Shown in pieces: positions 22,780-37,698 of a stretch of 64,000 nt of DNA (its first letter is position 1; each line of letters opens with the position of its first letter). The notes under the pieces are model-generated. The model did not search any database, was not told the DNA's origin, and worked only from the letters and a program-made list of their open reading frames with translations. Origin of the DNA: Lomentospora prolificans (lineage: Eukaryota > Ascomycota > Sordariomycetes > Microascales > Microascaceae); NCBI GenBank assembly GCA_029532625.1, contig JARFXM010000010.1:496001-560000 (forward strand), in the 5' to 3' direction. The translations under genes were made by a program, and so were the position numbers.

Positions 22780-23175
22780 GCCACCCAGCCTCCTATACAG
22801 AACCAGCAGTAGATTATAGTAATATATAGCTTAATAAGCCTACTACCTTACTACCCTATATACCTCTATACCCTTATACTACTATACCCCTAATACTACC
22901 TATAATTATAGTAACTACCCTCCCTTAAGAAGTATTTAATAATATATTTAAAGGATACCTAGACTTACTAGCCCTACTAATACTATCTCCCCCCTTTTTA
23001 TCCTACTATACCTATACTTACCTATACCTATTACTATCCTATTATACTCCTATAAGTATTACTATATCCTTACCCTTTTTAATCTTACTATTAGTAGTAC
23101 TAGTTACCCTTATTAACTATTATAGCTTCTTAAATAATATTAATAATACTTTTAAATATATCTACTAGGTCCTCT
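22780..23175 (+). mobile_element. LINE-type element, 5' segment (RIPed)
   Basis: AT-rich RIPed DNA to the left of the minus-strand Gypsy insertion. It is assigned to the same LINE as 30515-30991 and 38137-42240 because the LTR elements between them have target duplications, so the segments were once continuous. No domain is readable in this piece; assignment by position only, and the exact 5' end is unknown. Confidence 0.45.
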
Positions 23176-23180
23176 TAGTA
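23176..23180. repeat. Target-site duplication TAGTA (left, Gypsy-1)
   Basis: TAGTA immediately before the left LTR; the identical 5-mer follows the right LTR at 30510-30514. Confidence 0.88.
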
Positions 23181-23647
23181 TATAATATTCTAACACTTCT
23201 AATAGGATTAGTTACCTTAAGATTAGAATAGTTAGGCCTATTAGTAGGTAAGTAAAGTAATTAGATAGTAATAATAAAGGTTTATAATATATATTCAAGT
23301 ATAGTTTATAAAGTAACTTAAATTAACTACTATAGAACTAAAGAATAACTAGAATATATAATAGTAATAACTATAACTTATATAGACTTTATCCCCCTTA
23401 GGACTATAGGCCCTAAAGGTATAGTCCTCCTATAGATTATACTTACCCTTAATATAGTCCCTTATAGACTATATATACCCTTAGTATAGTCCCCTTATAG
23501 ACTACTTATATTCTAAGTATAGTCCCCTACTAATTAGTCTAGGTTATACTACCTAATCTTAGTCTTTCTAGGTTATACTAGAGTTTACCCTTTTTCTACT
23601 ATACTTATCTACTTAGTTTATATAAGAGGCTAGATTAGCTTATAATA
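23181..23647 (-). repeat. Gypsy-1 left LTR (3' LTR), 467 bp, heavily RIPed
   Basis: Aligns end to end with 30043-30509. Begins TATAATATTC (from TG...) and ends TTATAATA (from ...TGACA). Differences from the right copy are nearly all C-to-T or G-to-A with this copy as the mutated one. Confidence 0.9.
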
Positions 23648-26600
23648 TAATATCTCCTCTCCTTAGTCTTTATCCTTAAAGACTTTTTTATTTTTAATCC
23701 CTATTAGCTCTAACCTATTAGTCCTTCTAAATTAGTCTAATTTCTCCCCTTTTCTTTTTTTTACTATAATACTAATAGTATATTAAACTAAGTAGTAAAA
23801 TACCCTTTTATATAATCCCTTAGAAATAAATAAGAGAATAAAAAACTTATAGAATATATTTCTTCTTTTAATAATAATTTTAAAATACTATATACTTATT
23901 ATTATTACTAGAAGAAAATATACTATATAATACTAAATTCTTCTTAATATTTAGCTTATACTAAAGGAAAGTATACTTATAATAGTTCCCTAGTAGCTTT
24001 ATTTTATAAGTATTTATTCTCCTTTTCTTCTTTATAATAATCCTAACTTTTCTAGTATCTTATAATATAGCTAAGACTAAAAAAGTAGATAAAACTTTAG
24101 AAAAATCTAAGGACTAGTTTCTTAAAATTATAGTAAGGATTACCTACTTTTATTATTAATAAAAACTCCTTAAGGAGTAGGGTAATAAACTTTATTAGTA
24201 TAGTATTACTAGTTTATTAATAGAGGAGGAGAAGGATACTCTTATTATTAAGACCTAGTAGACTATTAGGGATATTTAGTCTTTTAGTACTTTTAAAGTA
24301 TTTAATTAAGATACTTTTAGTCTTACTCCTAACCTCTTATTATTAGATCTTAAGGTTTCCTTAGGTTCTCCTAGTAAAACTTTATAAATAATATTAGGCT
24401 CCTAGCTAGATTCTAGATAAGCTTCTAAGTATTTTTATTATAGTTATAGCCTTTCTATTTAATTAAATATTTAACTTTCCTATTATTAATTATAGAGTTA
24501 AGAACCTTCTTTACTTTATATTCTCTTTCTATTATAGTTACTTCTATAGTTTCTTTAGTAGGTATATCTTAGTATACTAGTTTAAATAGTATAATATAGA
24601 ATATAGGATTTATCTTTATTATTTTAAGAAGTTATAATTTATAGTTAACTTCTAAGATTTTCTTTTTTATAATAAAAGGCCTAATTTTTTAGTAATTAAG
24701 TTTATTACTTAATTATTAGGTTTTAATTTATAAGTCCCTTATTCCTAGTTTCTTTTATAGTAGGTAGACCTTACTTCCTTCCTTAAAAGTTAATCCTTTA
24801 ATCCTTTTCCTATCTATATAGTACTTTATCCTTTATTTTATAAATTCTAGTTTTTCTATTAGTTACTTATAGAATTCCTTTATTTTATTAGATTAGATAA
24901 TTACTTATTTAGCCTATATTTTTATTCTTATAAGTTTAAATCCTATCTTAGATTATATCTTATAATTTATATAGAATAGTAATATTCTTATACTCTCTAA
25001 TATATTAGTATTATAAATATACTAGGCTAGGGGTAGTAGTACTATCTAGTTATTTTATTCCTAGTTAATATAGTATTATAGGTAGGTTTCTAGTATTTAA
25101 TTTACCTATTCTACCTATCCTTAGGTTTTAGGATAGTAGGCTATAGATAACTTATAGTTAATTCCTAACCTATCTAAAAAGCTCTACTAAAAATAAGAAG
25201 TAAAGATACTCCCCCTATTAGTATTAATTTCTTCTAGTAGGTTATAATTTATAGCTACTATCTATAAGAATAGTTCTATAAATTAAAATACTTTTATAGC
25301 TTTATTATAGGGTATAAAGTAAGTATATTTTATAAGTTAGTCTATAATTACTATAATACTATTATATTTAACTCTTATAGTTAAGTCTTCTAACTTTAGT
25401 AATTTAATAATAAAATTAATAATAATCTTTTACTATAGTACTTCTAGTACTAGTATTAGCTATAATAGTCTTTATAGCTTATATTATAGGTTTTTATTCT
25501 TTATATATAAAGTATATTTAGTAAATACTTCCTTAACTACTATTTTTAATTATAGGATAAGGTATCCTCTTAGTATTCTTTTAATTATTTTTATAATCCC
25601 TAGGTATTTACTAAGTAGTAACTTATATATTACTTATATTAATTCCTTAGCTAGTTCTAGGAATACTAATATATTCTTCTTATATTATCCTTATTTTAGA
25701 TCCTTATAGTAATTTTTAATTTCTTCTATTATCTTAATAATAGTATTAATTTAGTAGCTTACTACTAGTTACTATAGGCTTCCTTATTTATTATAATAGA
25801 ATATTATACTTACTTCCTTAGATATCTTTTAAAAGTAATCTAGTTATTAGCTAAGTATATTAGCTTATCCATTCTCTTTACCTTTAATATATATAATTTT
25901 AAAGTTATATTTAGAGAGGAATTTAGCCTATTAGACTTATTACTTATTTAGCTTTTTAGTAATTATAAAGCTAGTAAGGTTCTTATAATTAGAATAGATA
26001 ATAATAGGGTATTTTACCCCTATAAAGTAATATTTCTATTCCTTAAAAGCTTTAATAATTACTATAAGCTCTTTATCTAGGATCTTATATTATAGTATAA
26101 GTCTACTTAACTTTTTTAATATAAAAGTAATTAGGTATATCCTTCCTTATTTATCTCTTTATCTAAGTTATACCCTTAGAGTATAATCTAATATATCTAT
26201 CTTAACTTTAAAAGGTTTACTAAAGTCTACTTTATATAATACTAGCCTTTTATAAATACTCTATTTTACTTCTTAGAATACTTATTACTATTCTAGCCCT
26301 TATATAAAGGTATTTTTATTCTTTATAAGCTCTATAAGAGGTCTAACTTTCTTACTATAATCCTTTAGGAACCTCTAGTAGAAATTAATAAATCCTAGGA
26401 ATCCCTATACTTTAGTAACTATCTAAGGTACTAGCTAGTTAAGTATAGCTTTAACTTTTAATTCCTATATTCTAATTTCTCCTAGTTAGATAGTATATCT
26501 AAAAAAGTTTACTTCTTATATATAGAAGTAACTTTTCTTTAGTTCTACTAATAAGTTAGTATTATAGAGTTTTTATAGTACCTTTTTAATATATTCCTTA

Positions 26601-29600
26601 TATTCTTCTAAGGTCTCTAAGAAGATAAGGATATTATCTAGATAAGCTACTATAAACTAATCTAGGTACTCTTATAATATATAGTTAATTATAGTTTAGA
26701 AGGTTACTAGTATATTTATAAGTCTAAATAGTATAATATAATATTTAAAGTATCTATATTAAGTATAGAAGGCTATCTTCTACTTATCTTCTTCCTTAAT
26801 CCTAATAAGGTTATATACCCCTTTAAGATCTAGGGTAGTAAACTATTTTACTTTTTATAGTCTATCCCTTAACTTTAAGATTAATAGTAGTAGGTATTAG
26901 TTTTTAATAGTAATCTTATTAAATTAGTAGTAATCTATATATATATATAGCCTTCTATCCTTTTTTAGTATAAAGAGGATAGGATATCCTACTAGTAATA
27001 TTAAAAGTCTAATAAACCCTTTTCTAATATTTTCTTATATATATTCCTAAAGTTCTTTTAACTAGTTTTTATTTAAATTATATATTAGTATAAACTTAGG
27101 TTATATTCCTAGTTTAAGATAAATCTTATAGTCTTATTTACTATATTCTAGAAGTCTAGTTTCTAATTCTTCTATAAATATTTTACTATACTTATAGTAT
27201 TATAGTAGTAAGTTCTATATTATTTCTTCTTTTATTAGTATAGTAGTTATACTTATTATATAATATATTATCTAATTTTATTTATATTTCTTTCTTTTTA
27301 ATAGGTAATTTAAATCTTTAATAGTAAATACTTTAATATATACTATTATCCTAAAGGCTCTTAGTTTATTTAGTATATGCTATTCTAGTTAATACTGCTT
27401 AGAGACTGAACTATTAATAGATTCTCCTTAGATCCTAGTCTAAATAAGCTAATTAGTAATCTAGTTTATTCTTAAGTTTTAGGTTCTTAGCTATAGTATA
27501 TTAATTATAATAAAATAGTTTAATTCTATAATATTAAAGGATATTTTATTAAGTTAGTTTTAGATTATGATATTAAGGTATATAGTCTCTATATTTACTA
27601 TACCTTTTCTATATATAATAAGTTCTCCTTTATAGTTACTTAATAGGTATAGTTATTCCTTATGATTCTATAGGAGTTATAGTTTATTTACTATATCTAG
27701 TAAGATGAAATTTCCTTAGGCTCTATTATTTATTAAGGCTTTATATATTTATCCTTAAATTATAATTAGTATTTTTAAATATTTAGTTTTATTAGAGCTT
27801 ATAATATTTAGACTTTAGTTTTCTAGTATAATAACTTATTTATAGCTTTCTTATACCTTTTTAAAAGTATTCTCCAAGCTTTATTATCCTTATAGTTCTC
27901 TATATTATTATTTATATATCTTTATAACTTACTTATTATATTTAGAGTTTTATTAGGCTACTTATAGTCTAGCTTTTCTTATTACCTAGACTTCTTATTT
28001 TACTATATCTATTTCTTTTTCTATAGCTTTAGTATATACTTATATAGCTACTATATCTATATTATCAAGCTCTATTTTAAGTCCTTTAACTTATCCTTAT
28101 ATTTCTATAATGTATTTATTATATTTAGTTATCTATTCTAGGATACTAGTAATAGTTTTATTAGTCCTATAGTTTATGGTTTGTATAAGTTCCTCTATAT
28201 TTTTAGTTCTTATTTCTATATATTCTAGTCTTCTAGCTATTTCTACTTATTATATTTTAATTTAACTAAGTTTCTTGATTATTAGTTTGAACTATTTTAG
28301 TAGATTATTCTTTTAATCTTTATTAAGTTAGTTATAGAGAGTATTATCTAGCTTATTAATTACTTTTTTAAGGTTATAGACCTTTTTTACTAGTTTTTTA
28401 GTATCTTTAATATACTTATTAATTTTCTAAGTAGTTCCTTCTTCTTTAGTAAAGGGTATTACTTCTTAATAAGAAGGGAGTCCTTAGTTCTTAACCTCTT
28501 TCCCTTTCTATTATTATTATAAGGTAATTTAGATCTACTTTATATATTAAGTATACTCTATAAGTAATTTCTTACCTTACTTATAGTTATAATACTTCTA
28601 GTAGAATATAGTAATATTTAGTTTTTTTACTTCTACCCCTAGGTATTTTTTAAGTACTATAAGTATTTCTTTTTTAATATTATTAGCTTTAAGGTTACTT
28701 AGACTAGCCTTTTCTCTTTCTATAGTTATAAGGGTTTATAGCTTCTATAGGTAGTATCTAGCTCTATCCTTCCTATTATAGTATACTTAATAGTTATTAT
28801 TATAGTATATAGTCTAGTATATAACTTAGTAATCTAGGATAATACTACTAGCTAAGGTCTAAGTCTAGGTAGTAGGTTTATTACTAGCCCTACTTTACTT
28901 ATTATTACTTTAGGTTTTTCCTTAAGGTATAGGCCTCTAGTTCTTATTCTTTTAGTCTCCTTATTCTTTTCTTCCTACTCCTTAGTTTCCTCTATTTTAG
29001 TATTCTCTTATAAAATATCCTATATAGCTATAAGTATAGTATTTACTAAGATAGTCCTCTATTTATTTCTTAATTCTATAGTTATCTTTTTATATAGTAG
29101 AATTAAGTTCTATAGGCCTTAGGTAAGTTCCCTATAAGGTATTACTATTCTATTATTTTCTAGTATTAGCTTCCTATTTTTTACTATATTCTCTACTATA
29201 TAGTATCTTCTAGTATTTTTCTAGTTACTATTAATATAGTTAGTTATTAATCCTAATAGTAAAGTCTATATACTTTCTAAGTTCTATAGGAGTATCTAGG
29301 ATCTTATTTATTTTATCCTTTACTTTATCCTTTAATTTATAGTAGAAGTATTTAATTATAGATTTATTATCCTATTTAAGGTATATAGTAATTTATTAGA
29401 ACTTAGATATATATTCTAAAGCTAAGGTCTTTTATTAGGTTTCTTTAAGCTTTTATTTTATAGTCTAGTCTTTATCTAGATCTCTAAAAGCCCCTTTAAT
29501 AGCTTTTTTAAAGTTATTATAGTTTTTAAATATCCTCTTAGTTATACTATCTTATTATATAGGTTTATTAGTATAGTAGTCCTATAAGGTTAGTTTAAAC

Positions 29601-30042
29601 TATACTATAGTATCTCTAACTAGGAATCCTACTATACTAGTAATTTTAGTAGTAGTATTAGTAATTCTATAGTAGTTATAATATACCCTTATATATATAA
29701 GGAAGGACTATAGCTTAATATAGCTTCTATTGAACTTCTTAGGTCCTAGGAAGTAGACCTTAGGCTTCCTTACTTCTATAATAGTATTAGTAGTAGATTA
29801 GATAATAGTTTAGAAGAGAGATAATATATCTTTATATATAATAGGTTAATATTATTCCTAAAGTTAAGTATTCTACTATTAGGCTTATTAAAGTTACTCT
29901 ATAAGTTCCTTAATCTTTTTAGTAAGCTATTCCTTACTAGTAGCTATAATACTAGTACTAGATATAGTTTTATTTACTATAGTTCCTACTATTAGTTTCT
30001 TATTATTTAAAAGGGTTACTTACTAAATAGGAGTAGTTAATA

Positions 30043-30509
30043 TATAATATTCTAATACTTCTAATAGGGTTAGTTATCTTAAGGTTAGAATAGTTAGGCC
30101 TATTAGTAGGTAAGTAAGGTAATTAGATAGTAATAATAAGGGTTTATAATATATATTTAAGTATAGTTTATAGAGTAACTTGAATTAATTACTATAGAAC
30201 TAAAGAATAACTAGAATATATAATAGTAATAACTATGACTTATATAGACTTCATCCCCCTTAGGACTATAGGCCCTAAAGGTATAGTCCTCCTATAGACT
30301 ATACTTGCCTTTAATATAGTCCCCTATAGACTATATATACCCCTAGTATAGTCCCCTTATAGACTGCTTGTATTCTAAGTATAGTCCCCTACTAATTAGT
30401 CTAGGTTGTACTACCTAATCTTAGTCTTTCCAGGTTGTGCTAGAGTTTACCCTTTTTCTGCCATGCTTGTCTGCCCAGCCTGCATAAGAGGCCAGATCAG
30501 CCCATGACA
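30043..30509 (-). repeat. Gypsy-1 right LTR (5' LTR), 467 bp, outer part spared from RIP
   Basis: Same length as the left LTR. The inner part is RIPed, but the outer ~150 bp (about 30360-30509) keeps CpA/TpG dinucleotides, for example CTGCCATGCTTGTCTGCCC and CAGCCCATGACA. An internal block at about 30255-30395 carries several TATAGTCC / GGACTATA units in direct and inverted order. Confidence 0.9.
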
Positions 30510-30514
30510 TAGTA
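30510..30514. repeat. Target-site duplication TAGTA (right, Gypsy-1)
   Basis: TAGTA directly after the right LTR, matching 23176-23180. Confidence 0.88.
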
Positions 30515-30991
30515 GATATATTTAAGTAGATCTAGTTAGTAATTAATAGCTTTATTAGTACTATACTAGCTTATTTTATTTACCCCCCCCTTTCTTATAT
30601 TAATATTTTAACCCCCTTTACTATCCCTTCTTTAGTTTTAACCCCTTTTTCCTCTTATTTAGAGATTACCTTATCTTATACCCTTACTAGCTAATCTTTT
30701 TACCTTACCCCTACCTAGGGTAGCTAGAAACCCCCTATAATTACTACTACTACTACTACTAACTATAAATTAAAGATTATTAATAAAATCTATAAGATAA
30801 TCCTTAAGATAAGTAAGACCCCCCTAGAGAACTACTTCTTTAATAGTACCCTTTAGTAAGTTATAAACTAAGCTATAGTATATATCCTAGATAGGAAAGA
30901 TATTAGCTACTTCTATATACTCCTAAATAGGGATATAGTTATTATATTTAAACCTAGATATAAAGGCTAGTTCTAAAAAGACTATTTATAG
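30515..30991 (+). mobile_element. LINE-type element, middle segment (RIPed)
   Basis: AT-rich DNA between the two Gypsy insertions. C-rich stretches (ACCCCCTTT-like) survive because CpC is little affected by the mutation process. It contains (ACT)n-like repeats near 30745. Assigned to the LINE by nesting logic; no readable domain. Confidence 0.5.
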
Positions 30992-30996
30992 CTTAA
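30992..30996. repeat. Target-site duplication CTTAA (left, Gypsy-2)
   Basis: CTTAA immediately before the left LTR; repeated at 38132-38136. Confidence 0.88.
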
Positions 30997-31429
30997 TGTA
31001 AGGGTCTTAACCTAGGAGGAAGGTATGGCTAAGAGCTAGACCTAGCTGCATATAACTGTACTAAGTACTAGCCTAGCTACTACCCTTGGCTAGGTAGTAC
31101 TATATGAACTAGTATCCTAGTATAAGTAGTAGTACTAAATAGATTAATAGATAGGTATAATTTAGTAACTCTAAATAAACTAGTATACTAGTATAGTCTA
31201 ATAGGGATAAACCCCTAAGAGTAGTAACTATACCCCTAAGAGTAATAACTATACCTCTAAGAGTAGTAACTATATCCCTACTAGTAGTAACTACCTATAT
31301 AGGGGTAGAACTCTATAAGAAGGATAGGTAGCTCTTATAAGACCCTTAACTTAGATCTTCCCTTTTTATTATTTAAGGTTTAATATACTATAGATTATTA
31401 CTTAAGCCTTCTCTAATAAGACTATAATA
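30997..31429 (+). repeat. Gypsy-2 left (5') LTR, 433 bp
   Basis: Starts TGTAAGGGTC, ends ACTATAATA (from ...ACA). Aligns end to end with 37699-38131. Contains a tandem array of a ~21-bp unit starting CCCCTAAGAGTAGTAACTA (about 31212-31295, three full copies plus one diverged). Confidence 0.9.
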
Positions 31430-34400
31430 TATTAAATAATTAACCTAATAATAAATAGAATAAAATAATAAGTAGAATAAAAAAAAATAGAATAGAATAG
31501 AATATATAAGTAGAATAGAATTATAATAGTAGGCTTACTTTAACCTTAAAGGGTTAGTAGTAGGAACCTCCTAGATACTTTACTTATATAGGCCTAATAA
31601 TTAGTAGGTACTTTTAAATATAATTATTATAGATCTAGAGCTCCTTAGCTAGATCTACTAATAGTTCTTAAGTACCCCTACTCCCCCTCCTTTACTTTTT
31701 ATAGATACCCTATAATTAGAGGTCCTAAGAGGTAAAATCCTAGAAATTATAGAAATAAGAGTAAATAGAAATACTATATTAGAAGTAAAGAGAAAGGCCT
31801 TAATATAGCCTATATAGAATAGTAACTTAAGTAACCTCTAGTTTTTCCTAGATAGTATTATCTTTAAACTAAATAAAGATAGGCTATAAAGTCTAATTAG
31901 AAGTAATAAAGTTACTTAGTATAAAATTATATATATAATCCTATTTAATAAGAGATAGAGAATCTACTAATTCTAAGCTAGTAGTAGGATAGGTAGAGCC
32001 TACCCCCTCTTAGAGTTACTATAGTATATTACCTATATATTTAGTAATACCTAACCTTAAGCTATAGCTTAGGACTAGCTTTATAGCTTTATCTAGGTTA
32101 ATAGCTAGATATTTAGAGAATTCTTCTTTATCTTTAATAATATTATAATAACTATAGGAGGGAGCTACTAGGATAATACCTTATAGTTTACCTAGCTAAG
32201 GAATACTCTATCCCCTACCTTAAAAGATAAGTTAGTAGCTACTAATATACCTATAGACTACTCTAACTATATTAGAATACTTTACTTAATTATATAGTAC
32301 TTTAAATAAACCTAGTACTTTAGAGTACTCTACTAGGAGTAGAGGTATTTATTTAGGAATAAAGAAAATAGGTTATAGACCCCTTAGTAAGTATACCCTA
32401 ACTATAGATAAGGACTTTAAAACTACCTCTCCTAGAGTAGACTAAGCTTAGAAAACCTTTTAAGGGATATAGATAGTAATATCTATATAAGTAGTATTTA
32501 AACCTATAATATTAGATAGCCTAAGGCTAAAAGAGTAAAATAAATAGATAATAATAAGATTAATAAAAGGAGGAAGGAATATTAATACCTCTACTATAGT
32601 AGTAAAAGCTACTTTATTAGTAAGTATCCTTATATAGTAGTATATAACCTATAGGATATTATAAGTATCTATAGTATTAAAAGTACTCTAGTTTTAGAAG
32701 AAGACTTTAAAGAAGAGGGAAATAAGTAGCCTTAGAGTAAAGATAAGCCCTAAGGCTAACTAAGATAAAGAGGGTAGATATATTTAATAAATAAATAAAA
32801 GTTAAACTTACTCTTATTTCTATAATTATAAATAATCTAGAACTTATCTACCTATTAGTAGATAAAAGGTATAAGTATTATACTACTATTAGTAAGGAAC
32901 TAATAGAATAACTTTAGATCCTAGTTACTTATATCCTACTAAGAGTAGTATAGGGTACTTTAGGAGTAATATAGTAGGCTATTATCTAAGGGTTAGCTAT
33001 ATTTATAATTAAAATTACTAATTTCACCTAGGCTATATATACTTATATTATACCCCTCCTAGAATACCCTCTAATCCTAGGGAAGCTATAGCTCTTTTAG
33101 AATAGAGCCTTCTTTATCCTATATAAGAAGTACCTCTAGTATAATAAAGCTAATAAGTAGGTACTATATATAAAAGAATATATAAGTATACTATAAGTAG
33201 AAGAGCTTAAGTTTATAGTTTATATTATAACTTTAACCTTTATAATAACTATTAAGAGGATTAAGTACTTAAAGGGAAGTACTACTACTAGGGTTATAAT
33301 TTTTATAGTAAGTATAAAAGATATAGAAAGAGTATTAGCTATTAAAAAGGTGAAAACTAATAATAAACTATACTAGATAATTCTATCCTAGTTCTATAAT
33401 TTACTCCCCCTTTTTTAAAAAGTAGAAACTAATAAACTTAACCCCTATAAATTAGGTATTAATTACTTAATCCCTTTAAAAATTAATAGCTAGGGGTAGG
33501 AACTTTTTTTCCTATAGGGAACCCTTTATAATATATTAAGAGAAGAGCTACTAGTCCTTAAGAAAACCCTAATAGACCTCCTAAATAAGGGTTTTATCTA
33601 TATAAGTAGCTCTAAAGTAGCTATACTAGTCCTATTTACCTATAAACCTAAAGGAGGTTTCTAGTTTTATATTAACTATTATACTTTGAATATAATTATA
33701 TATATAGACTAATACCCCCTCCCCCTTATCTTAGAGATCTTTTAAAACCTTATAAAAGTAATATAGTTTACTAAAGTTAATATTATCTAGGTATTCTATA
33801 AGGTCTAGATAGCTAAAGGAGAGGAGTTTAAGATAGTATTCTATACTTAGTATAAACTTTTTAAATAGATAGTAACCCCTTTTAGGCTATCTAGAGTACT
33901 AGTAATATTTTAATACTATATAAACTATATACTATAAGACTTCCTTAATAACTTCACTTTTACTTATATAGATAATATCTTTATCTATTTAAGTAGCTCT
34001 TATAAAGACTACTTAGATAAAGTATATATAGTCTTAGAGTACCTATAAGCCTATAAACTCTACCTTAATCTAGATAAGTATAAGTTTATAGTAAAGAAGG
34101 TAAAATACCTAGGGTTTATTATTTATACTAGTATTAGTATATAAATAGACCTAGAAAAGGTAAGGACTATCCTTAAGTAGTAGCTACTAACTATATAGAT
34201 AGGTATATATAGTTTCCTTAGATTTATTAACTATTACTAAATATTTATCTTTAAGTTCTTAGAGGTTATAAGGAGCCTTATAGTACTTACTAGGAAGGGT
34301 ATTCCTTTTAAATAAACTATAGAATATAAGGAGGTATTCTAGACTTTAAAGACTCTCTTTATAAAGGTACTAATCCTAACTTAGTAGGACTTAGAGAATA

Positions 34401-37400
34401 AAACCTTCTTAGAGGTAGACTATAGTAGAATTATACTAGGAGACTATTTAAGTTAGGAAGTTAATAGCTAATAAAAAGCTATTATATTTTATTTATAAAA
34501 GCTATCCTTTATAAAGAGAAACTACTTAATCTATAATAAAGAGATACTAGCTATTATCTAGTATATAGAATAATAGTTAACTAAGCTCTATAGCTATAAA
34601 ACCTTTATAATACTAATAGACTATTAGAACCTAGAATACTTTATAATATACTAGTACTTATTAGAGTAATAAGCCTACTAGGTAGAATATCTATCCTAGT
34701 TTAACTTTAGAATTAAGTATAGACTAGGAAAGGAATCTTAAGTACTAGATACCCTATTAAGAAGAGAATAAAACTCTTTTATACTAGAAGATTAGGATAT
34801 TTATATAATCTAGCTAATCCTATAGTTAGTAATATAGGATTACTTATATATAGTAGTAATATTAACTTAGGAGCTAAAAGGTATCTTTAATAATAATAAG
34901 TTAAACTAACTCTAGGAGGAAATAATATTATATAACCCTTTATATAAAGGGGTAAAGAAGGTAGTTTAAGTAGGGGATTACTTACTAGAAAGTAGGTTTA
35001 ACTTAAAAATCTAGTTTAGTAACTACTTAGTAGATAGGAAAGGGATTTTATATTATAAGGATTATATCTAGGTACTTAGGAGTAGTTCCTTAGAGAAAGA
35101 AGAAAAAGGGAAGGGAGGGAGACTATTAGATAAGTTATATAGCTACTTAATCTAGTATATATATAATACTTATAGTATTAGCTACCTTAGTAGGGATAGA
35201 ACTATTACTATAGTATCTAGAGACTTCTACTAGCTACTCCTCTATAAGTATATAAGATACTTCCTCTATAACTATAATATCTATAGATAAATAAAGATTT
35301 AGTATAAATAGAAAGTAGGTTTTCTCTACTTACTACTAGTACTAGACTATTTCTACTAGGAAATCTAGATAGACTTTATAACTAACCTTCTAGAAGTAGG
35401 TAGAAAAACCTTACTTTAGGTAATAAAAGACTAGTTATCTAAAGAGGTAACCCTTAAACTAATAGGATTAATAAAAGTAGAAGTTTATACTAAGTACTTC
35501 CTATTATACTAGGTTTACTACTATAGTTAGCCTAGAGTAATTATAAGTAACTAAGGAATAAACTAGGTAGGAGACTTCTAGTAATACTTCTACTACCTCC
35601 TTAATATAGAATAGTAACTTAGTATAGTATACTACCCCTAGACTAATAGAGGACTAAAGTAGATAAACTAAGAAGTATAAGCTTACTTATAGATTTTTAT
35701 TAACTATACCTAGAATAACTAGCCTATTTAGTACCTAGTAGCCTAGCTTACTATTAATAGCTAGGTAAATACCTTTATAAGTATATCCTTATTCTATATA
35801 GTATATAGATATAAAGCCTTATTAGTTATCCTATTTATAAAGGATATTATAACTAAGACTATATTATACTACTTATTTATAGCTAGAGCTTAAGTATTTA
35901 TAAATAGAATAAAGGAAATTATAAAGCTTTATTAAGCCTTAATAGTAGTAGCTACCCTAAACTAGGAAGTATATATAAATACTAGGTACTAACTAGTAGA
36001 GATATTCTAAGTTAGAGATTAAGTATAGGTAGACCTAAGAGATATTACTATAACCTAACCTAAGAAGAAGCTAGACTAATTATATATAAAATATACTATA
36101 ATAAAAGTAATCTTACTAAATATAGTAAGGATTAGAGGCCTATTAGGAAGAATATCTAAAGTCTTTAATATTAATAAGCTAAAATATATAAGTATAGACC
36201 TACTTCCTAGATAGTAGACTACTAATCTATAACTACTAGTAATACTTATTAATAGTAAAGAAGAATATAAAGTAGAAGAAATCTATTATATATATTCTAA
36301 GAAAGTAGGATGTAGAATAGTCTAGGAGATCCTAGTATAATAGAAAGGGTATAAACTACTAGAATAGAGGTACCTAGATAATATATAAGAAGTAGTAGTA
36401 CTTAACTACTTTAAAGTATAGTATAATAATATAAGGGAAAATAATAGACTAAGAGAGGACTTTAAAAGCTAGGAAAAGCTACTTACTAAGTAGTAGAAAT
36501 AATAGTATAAAATAATAGGAAACTAAAGTACAAGAAAAAGAAAATAATTTACCTACTAAAGCTAAGAAATACTATTACTACTACTAAGAAAAGAGAACCC
36601 TCTATTATACTATAAGTCTACCTTATTATTAGTAATAAATAAGCTAATCTTATAGTTACTATTACTATTATTATTATTATCTATTACCTTATTTAACTCT
36701 ATATACTCCTTAAGTATCTAGATATAATAGGCTAGTAAAGTAAGATTATATATAGTTATATAACCTAATAGGTTAGGGGTAGTAACTATAGTAACTAGTA
36801 TAGGGGTAATAGGAATAGAAGGGGTAATAGGAATAGGACTATTACTAAGGGTAGTATAGGTAGAACTACTAATATATATAAGATTAGTAGAAGGTATAAA
36901 GTATAGGGTAGAAGGGAAATATATAGAGGAAGGATACTATAAGTCTTAAGGGACTTTAAGCTCTACTAGGTCTAGATAGTATCCTAAAGGGTAGTATTAG
37001 TATCTAGGATAGCTTTCTCTAGACTACTATATATACCCTATAGGCCTTACTAGTAGGATAGAATAATAAGGAGGGTAGGTATATAGTAATAGCTAGCTTA
37101 ATAGTAAGATAAGTAAGTATAAGTACCCTTCTTACCCTAGTTTTTATAAGAGGAAGTAAGTAAGATATAGTAGAGATAGGGCTTATAGTAGATAAGGGAT
37201 ATATCCTTAATAGTAGCTACCTATATATAATAGTATTTGCCCCTACTAGTTATTAGAACTAATATAGGAATAGAGGTTGATAAGCTAGTAGATAAGCTAG
37301 CTAGTATAGTAGTAGAGGTAGATTAATAAATAGGTAATACTATAGGATAGTAGTATATAGAGGTAGAGGTAGTATAAGTAGGGGTAGTAGTAGTAGTAGA

Positions 37401-37698
37401 AATAGTAGAAGATTAATATATTAATTAATATAATTACTTTTAATTAAGGGGGGAGTTATTACTACCCTTATTAAAGCTAGAAAGGGTAGGAGATATCTTT
37501 ATAAGTTAACTAAAGTATTAGTAAGCTATTATAGTAGGGAGGATAGTATAGAAGTAGGAAGGGAATACTAATAATAGATATTTTTTTAGATATTAAGTAG
37601 GGAAGAAGGAATAAGAAGATAGATATAGGTAGGAGTAGCTAATAATAATAAAGCTATACTACTCCTAATAGGGAGGGAAGGAAGGAGGGGGGAGTTTA

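Larger units (their letters stand above)
23181..30509 (-). mobile_element. Gypsy-type LTR retrotransposon 1, RIP-inactivated
   Basis: A 7329-bp element with two 467-bp LTRs and a TAGTA duplication. Coding orientation is minus. At 26633-26644 the reverse strand reads YLDN inside VAYLDNILIFLETLEEY, the RIPed form of the Gypsy reverse-transcriptase motif YLDD. A purine tract (reverse strand, about 23648-23665) adjoins the left LTR, as expected for the 3' end of a minus-oriented element. The gag region should lie toward 30 kb. All frames are full of TAA/TAG and the element is dead. Confidence 0.88.

Noticed and set aside
31212..31295. CRISPR-like array
   Set aside because: Tandem units have no spacers and occur in both LTRs of a retrotransposon in a eukaryotic genome.
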